Below, piece by piece: positions 58,922 to 64,000 of a stretch of 64,000 nucleotides of DNA. A model generated the notes under the pieces. It was not told where the DNA came from, did no database searches, and saw nothing but the letters and a program-made list of their open reading frames with translations. This DNA comes from Batillaria attramentaria (lineage: Eukaryota > Mollusca > Gastropoda > Batillariidae), in contig JACVVK020000169.1 of assembly GCA_018292915.2 (NCBI GenBank), positions 557,501 through 621,500 of the forward strand, in the 5' to 3' direction. How positions within the stretch are numbered: the stretch's first letter is position 1; every line of letters starts with the position of its first letter. A program made the translations under genes and the position numbers.

Positions 58922-59369
58922 ACAATCTTGTTGAGTAAGCGTCTTGACAGTATTACAGCAAGACCTGCCTAATTTCAAGGGATCAGGAAGAGGTGGTGTT
59001 TTCAGGCAGGCGACCCGGCGCTTGATAAAGGGTCATTGTATTCATAACAGACATGACTCAGCTGGCCCCAAACTTAGCCAGTTCTTCACACTTCTTGTTG
59101 CGTTATACAGATGGCCGCCTCTGTAGCCACCGGACAGGTTTGCATGAACTAAGATGTTGCGGCTGACGGAGAGCGCCCAGACAGACCTGACCTCCTCCCC
59201 TGTGTCACTATATACCTACCGCTGGGGCTGAAGTAGGACTGACCCCTCTTCTGGCCAGTCCCCGCCGCGTGCATGTGACTTATCATCCCCTTTATCCATC
59301 ACCTCTTTAATATCCCCTACACCTCCAAACCCCTCTGTCTCCGCTTGTCCTGTCTCTCTCTCCGCTTGC

Positions 59370-59413
<44 letters not shown>

Positions 59414-59847
59414 TGTTTCCTCACTGTGGGGTCGTTGCTAGGGTCTGACGTCAGGGGATCTTTAGGGTATAACATGCCCAGTGTGATCTACAGTACTAAC
59501 GTTTCCTACACAGTCACCAGTCATACACGATATGAACACTGAGCACCTTGCATACAGCAAAGTTCCCGATACATGATAGATGGAGAAAACGTTTGATTGA
59601 GGCTGTTCGTTACATGACGGTCGCAAATCCTGGCTGAAAAAAAAATCAGTAATACACCACTGGTAATATTCTTCAGCAGTCAAGACTTGAAATGTAGCTG
59701 AAATAAAATTTAAAACGGCACTGAATCCGGCGGCCAATTGACTTGAAGTCGCCAGTCGCCAGGCTGTGAATGCCGCAACCCCGAACCACCTGCGCAGTAT
59801 TCCCGTGGGTGGCTGATCCGCGAAGGGAAAATGAGGATACCAAAACT
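58922..59847. other. unique DNA, no gene seen
   Basis: C and CT runs at 59369-59405. Nothing coding recognised. Confidence 0.45.
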
Positions 59848-59993
59848 TCCTGGCCGGAAAATGTCCAGTACAAATGCGGATCCATGTTTTTCCTCGGGGA
59901 AATGAGGATCCCCATTCTTCCTAACAACCAGGACAAGCGGGGATCCACGGAAGAATATGGATCCGCATTTGTACTGGATATTTTGGCAGGGAG
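59848..59993. repeat. imperfect inverted repeat rich in GGATCC
   Basis: A perfect 21-bp inverse pair lies at 59864-59884 and 59958-59978 (arms contain CAGTACAAATGCGGATCC). The match extends outward (CCTGGCCGGAAAATG against CCTGCCAAAATA) and inward to arms of roughly 45 bp. GGATCC hexamers recur at 59879, 59908, 59941, 59959 and 60028 in and beside the structure. Confidence 0.88.
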
Positions 59994-60761
59994 TTTCGGA
60001 TCATCATTTTTCCCATAGTGAAAACGGGGATCCACGTGTGTCCTGGGAGGATGTTAGATCGTCAGGACTAGATCCTCACATGTCCTGTGACATACACATA
60101 GTATACAACTGAAAGTGGTCCAAATTGCGACAGATTGGGTACATCTTACACAACCACCGTGTGTGATAGGCCCGTCACACATCGAGCGAATCTCTCATCC
60201 ACCTGGTTCCAGCTTCCAGTATCCGGGATGAATTCAAGTCACGTGACTAATGCATCGTTGCCTCTTCTCTAATTTTGCCCGACAAGTGTAGCCACTGTCT
60301 GACTGGGCACGTGACACCACACACATTCTACTGTGTCTGTTCTTTTGTTCGTTCACCCCGCGGTGCGCAAGCCATCTTCCGTATCTCTTGTATCTTCCGC
60401 ACGGCAGTTAATGCTCTTACCTGATACTCAGTGTTCCGGAGTCAGCATTGTGCCAGAGTTTGTAAGTACTGCATCCTAACATTAGGCAGACCACCCAGCA
60501 GAGAGCCAGAAAGGGTGTGATTGCCAGATCTGGACATCAGCCATGGGCGCGAGGTTCCAAAGTTCCACCTTCAGAGTTCCAGAGAGGGTGACACAATGTT
60601 GGGCAGTATTTGGAGTGCCAGGTTTGGCCGAGGCGGCAACGGGGGCGAGGGGAAGAAGTGGTTTGATTGTACCGGCATGTGTACGATGCGACTTTGAGAT
60701 ACTGCGGTATTTGAGGAGCCGTGTTTGACATCTGGTGTGGCGCCATGGACGGATACATGAA

Positions 60762-60765
<4 letters not shown>
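59994..60765. other. unique DNA, no gene seen
   Basis: Frames at 60482-60962 (-) reach in from repeat sequence. No domains. Confidence 0.4.
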
Positions 60766-61252
<487 letters not shown>

Positions 61253-61254
<2 letters not shown>

Positions 61255-61587
61255 TTTCCATGTTTAATCACTTCTGATGACTGCCGTGTGACACTTCTTT
61301 CACTAGGAAAACAGTCACCGAAAAATAACACAATATAATTAAAGTTTCTGCGAAGTCTGCACCTTGCAGTCTATCAGTGTCCCGTCTTTTTCACAAATTT
61401 CAAAAAGTACATGCACTGCATGATCCGTCTGCGCTTTCAGCAGTCTCTTGTCACAGTCGTCACCTCATTAATATTTTATTATCTCTGTTCACCTCCTGTA
61501 CTGGCTTCATGTGGAGGTAAAATCAACTCGGTTGAAGATTACGGCATCCGTCACCGATGTTACACAAACAAACCGTAACATTATAAC
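61253..61587. other. unique DNA, no gene seen
   Basis: Nothing recognised. Confidence 0.45.
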
Positions 61588-61851
61588 CGGGGCGGTCGGT
61601 GTTCTAGTGGTTAAGACTTTGTCACCAATGCGAAAGGTCAGGTTCGAGTCCCACTGACTCGGGGCAAAGAACGTTTCTTTCTCGTGTGTGAAACCATTCA
61701 TTTGGGCCGTCAGGGGTTCTTTCCGGTTACTCCGGCTCCCCCCCCCCCCCGCTCCCCCCTCCCCCCCACCCCCTCCTCTGCTATGGAAATATTCAACCCA
61801 CAAAATTCGGACAAAAATGCGATTCTAATACCATTATTATTATTATTATAA
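61588..61851 (+). mobile_element. SINE-B, internally deleted
   Basis: Head GGGGCGGTCGGTGTTCTAGT with A box GTTCTAGTGGTTAAG and B box GGTTCGAGTCCC, body to ACAAAAATGCGATTCTAA, then straight to an ATT tail (61832-61851). About 170 bp of the 3' body present in 19769-20166 and 35950-36345 are absent. C runs at 61738-61770. Confidence 0.92.
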
Positions 61852-61983
61852 CAAAAGAAACCCGTCTGTCAAATAGACGTCACGGTCCCGTCGCGCTGCA
61901 CTTGGTTATTATGTCATCGGGCAGCGGAAAATTTCCCGTGCCATCTTCGGGGGAGGGGATGGGGGGATTTGGTCTTGACAAGA

Positions 61984-62056
61984 GGATTTGGTCAAGTGGT
62001 TAAGGTATCCGACTCCGGATCCTGAGCCGCGAGGTTCGAATCCCTGGCTGGCAGGA
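61984..62056 (+). mobile_element. tRNA-like SINE head, unassigned family
   Basis: GGATTTGGTCAAGTGGTTAA holds an A-box-like motif and GGTTCGAATCCC a B box. The stems do not pair like a functional tRNA, so this is a SINE head, different from A, B and D. The following body is short and runs into unique DNA. Confidence 0.5.
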
Positions 62057-62251
62057 ATTTGGATGGATTGTTTCCTTTCCAAATCGAGTCAAAATCACGT
62101 GCAGACTTGTTTACTGTTCCTGTCCCGCCCTCGTGTACACACGCACGCACAAATATCAAATGTGCACGCTAAACATCGCACGTCCATCTTTCGTACAAGA
62201 GTAGGCTGTGGCCGGTGGCGTGGAAAACACAAATACTGTCGCACGCACCAG

Positions 62252-62373
62252 AGCTCGGCTCGTGAGCTCGTATCCCGGCTGGGGCCAAGTATTTGTGCTG
62301 GCGGCTTTTTCATCCTTTCCCCGTCTTTGATATCACCCGTATGTGGTGGAAAAGGACGTTAAACTCCCACATA
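62252..62373 (+). mobile_element. SINE-A, 5'-truncated
   Basis: Starts at the B box (GAGCTCGTATCCCGGCTGGG) and keeps the complete body to AAAAGGACGTTAAACTCCC. Confidence 0.92.
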
Positions 62374-63276
62374 GTGAATAGTAGGGTGGATGTTTGCACA
62401 TAAAGTAGCGCTTAGCGGCAGCAGGTTTTCACTACCTCGTCCTCCAGCCCTGCGGCGCCATGAGCATTTCAGAGAACTGACATAGACATGTACGCCGAGG
62501 AGAAAGTCTACCATACCATACCACACCATACCATACCATACCATACCATACCAGTGTTACGCAAACAGCCAAAAAAAAAAAAAAAAAAAAACACCACCCC
62601 CATCGTACTTCTGAGTTCTGTATCAGCTCGGAACCAAGCCCAAGGATTACTTACATAGCAAGATTTTCGTCATGAAATACTGTATATCTCTCCGGCTGAA
62701 CGTGAAGAACGGTTGACAAGAACACAGCTCAGCCCGCACGACTTTCAAAATAAGCAAAGACTCCAAAAAGTAACATACCTGTAGCACTTTCTCGTGTTTC
62801 GAAAATGCAAACTTCACGTTTCTTTTTTAGCGCGGGGTGGTACAGGCTGCATGCAACTCTGAAATAACAGGGGTTTGTTCAGCTGCATCGTGTTTTGTCT
62901 GGCAATGTTGCATTCCGCTCATGTCTGGCCTCCGTGAACGGCCCCGGCAGATAGAACGTTTACTTTCTGCATGAATTGAGTTTTGTCAGAAGTCAGCCCT
63001 GCCGCGATTATAAGCGGCAAAACAAACCCCGCACAGCTTGTCAGGGGTTGAATTCCGAACTCGGGATGAAGGGAAGCTTGTGCGCTTTTGCTTTCATTTT
63101 TACCATTTGCTGGCAGACGACCAGTCGTGTGGGACAGTGAGGTCTGGAAGGCAAACAGTGGTAGCATTGAGTCGGTGGGGATTTCAAGTGGTTGTTGCTG
63201 TATCGTCCGCGCCAATAAACGTCACGTAATAAGATAGCCCGGTGGGAAAAAACAAAGACATCGGTTAGACGAAAAT
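62374..63276. other. unique DNA with (CATAC)n
   Basis: CCATA pentamers at 62512-62552 with one CACAC unit, then an A run (62571-62591). No gene recognised. Short minus-strand frames at 62919-63322 lack domains. Confidence 0.5.
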
Positions 63277-63284
63277 TGGCTCTA

Positions 63285-63788
63285 CCGGCCCCCGTAGTGT
63301 AGTGGTTAGCACTTCGGGCCATGGACCGGGAGATCCGGGTTCGAGTCCCAGCCGAGACAAGTGGGATTTTTCCTACCTAGGTCGGCTCCTACCCAGAGCG
63401 GGTGTGCTATGGGCCCAATGGGGAGACTGTTGCCACACAGCCGAGATTCACCCACTTCACGGGTGCGACTTTGGGGGTGCTTCCTTGGTATGGCACGTCT
63501 TATGATGTGGATGATTACACGGCCGGCACAGCAGGTGCCGTAGTTCCCTGGCCTGATTAATGCCGGGATATTTATGACAGGAAGCGTGGAAAGTGGCCCT
63601 GTCCCGCAGTCCCAAACCACACGGACCTCCATAGCATCATCTTACCATCATCTTCATCTCCATCATCATGCATAATAAACATTGCCCCAGCTTCCGAGCC
63701 CTCCGTGGATTCCACCCATTACCTGGGAGGAACACCACTGGAACTGGCAAAAGAGTTGGGGCAGCAAAAAAAAAAAAAAAAAAAAAAA
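63285..63788 (+). mobile_element. SINE-D, full length with target-site duplication
   Basis: CCGGCCCCCGTAGTGTAGTG head, B box GGGTTCGAGTCCC, long body and a 21-base poly(A) after TTGGGGCAGC. The 8-bp duplication TGGCTCTA lies at 63277-63284 and 63789-63796. Differs from the copy at 54176 mainly by ATAATAAACATT in place of an A-rich stretch, so the two are recent relatives. The length of about 500 bp is long for a SINE. Confidence 0.96.
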
Positions 63789-63796
63789 TGGCTCTA

Positions 63797-64000
63797 GTTA
63801 AAGAAAAACCTTAGACATGCGGAGGTGGGGAAATACTCGGGTTTATATGAACACTGAGACGGACTCATGACAGCGGACGAGAGGGTCACAGTGGTTTTAA
63901 AACTGATGAAAGATGCATGTACGTGCCTGGCACACCGTACGTGTGACCAAAAGGAAAACTCATTCATAAAAAAAAAAAGTTTTTAGAACTTCCTACATTT
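63797..64000. other. unique DNA to window end
   Basis: Nothing recognised. An A run lies at 63969-63978. Confidence 0.45.

Overview
This window looks like ordinary non-coding DNA from a large, repeat-rich animal genome. The evidence is tRNA-derived SINEs with Pol III A/B boxes, 3' ends of non-LTR retrotransposons, TTAGGG-type interstitial telomeric tracts, very dense CA/TG and CT/AG microsatellites, and a THAP/SAP-domain locus typical of invertebrate transposon-related genes. A lophotrochozoan, most likely a mollusc and perhaps a marine gastropod, fits best. That assignment is inference from repeat style, since no diagnostic gene is present. I found no bacterial or phage-type genes, operons, rRNA, intact tRNA genes or CRISPR arrays. 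I found no complete protein-coding gene I would stand behind. The only protein-like sequences are a frame-broken THAP zinc finger (about 2.32-2.66 kb, +), a SAP-like exon (about 2.74-2.93 kb, -), two short C-terminal tails of LINE ORF2 (30.06-30.14 kb and 42.11-42.21 kb) and a weak second THAP-like start (39.67 kb).

Layout. 0.57-1.77 kb: two minisatellites side by side, a 16-bp unit with an inverted copy across a CCCTAA tract, then a 28-bp unit. 2.2-4.2 kb: THAP/SAP locus and unique DNA. 4.2-20 kb: microsatellites, several tandem duplications, a 22-bp minisatellite (14.26-14.8 kb) and many SINE-A copies. 20-26 kb: transposon cluster with a MITE-like element (family H), a TTAA-flanked element with inverted termini (family E), head-to-head SINE-B copies, and a composite of families E and F. 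26-34 kb: mostly unique DNA, a LINE tail, paired SINE-A copies, alternating CA/CT arrays, and a foldback element enclosing TTAGGG repeats (33.95-34.14 kb). 34-47 kb: a 45-G run, further copies of families B, F, H and K, a SINE inserted in a 61-bp tandem repeat, and a SINE split by a LINE insertion (42.06-42.57 kb). 47-54 kb: exceptional CA/TG density, an unusual inverted repeat and a third H copy. 54-64 kb: two roughly 500-bp SINE-D copies in opposite orientation, a BamHI-site-rich inverted repeat, and more simple repeats.

The elements show how the region was built. SINE-A (about 180 bp, 21 recognisable copies plus one doubtful) dominates. Eight insertions have target-site duplications of 8-15 bp that I could read, so they are real retroposition events. 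SINE-B (about 400 bp, ATT tail), SINE-C and SINE-D are separate tRNA-related families. Short non-autonomous DNA elements (E, F, H) recur two or three times each. The most noteworthy signals are the two foldback structures built around telomere-like DNA, the nested and composite insertions, and the unnamed repeat families reconstructed by comparing copies within the window.
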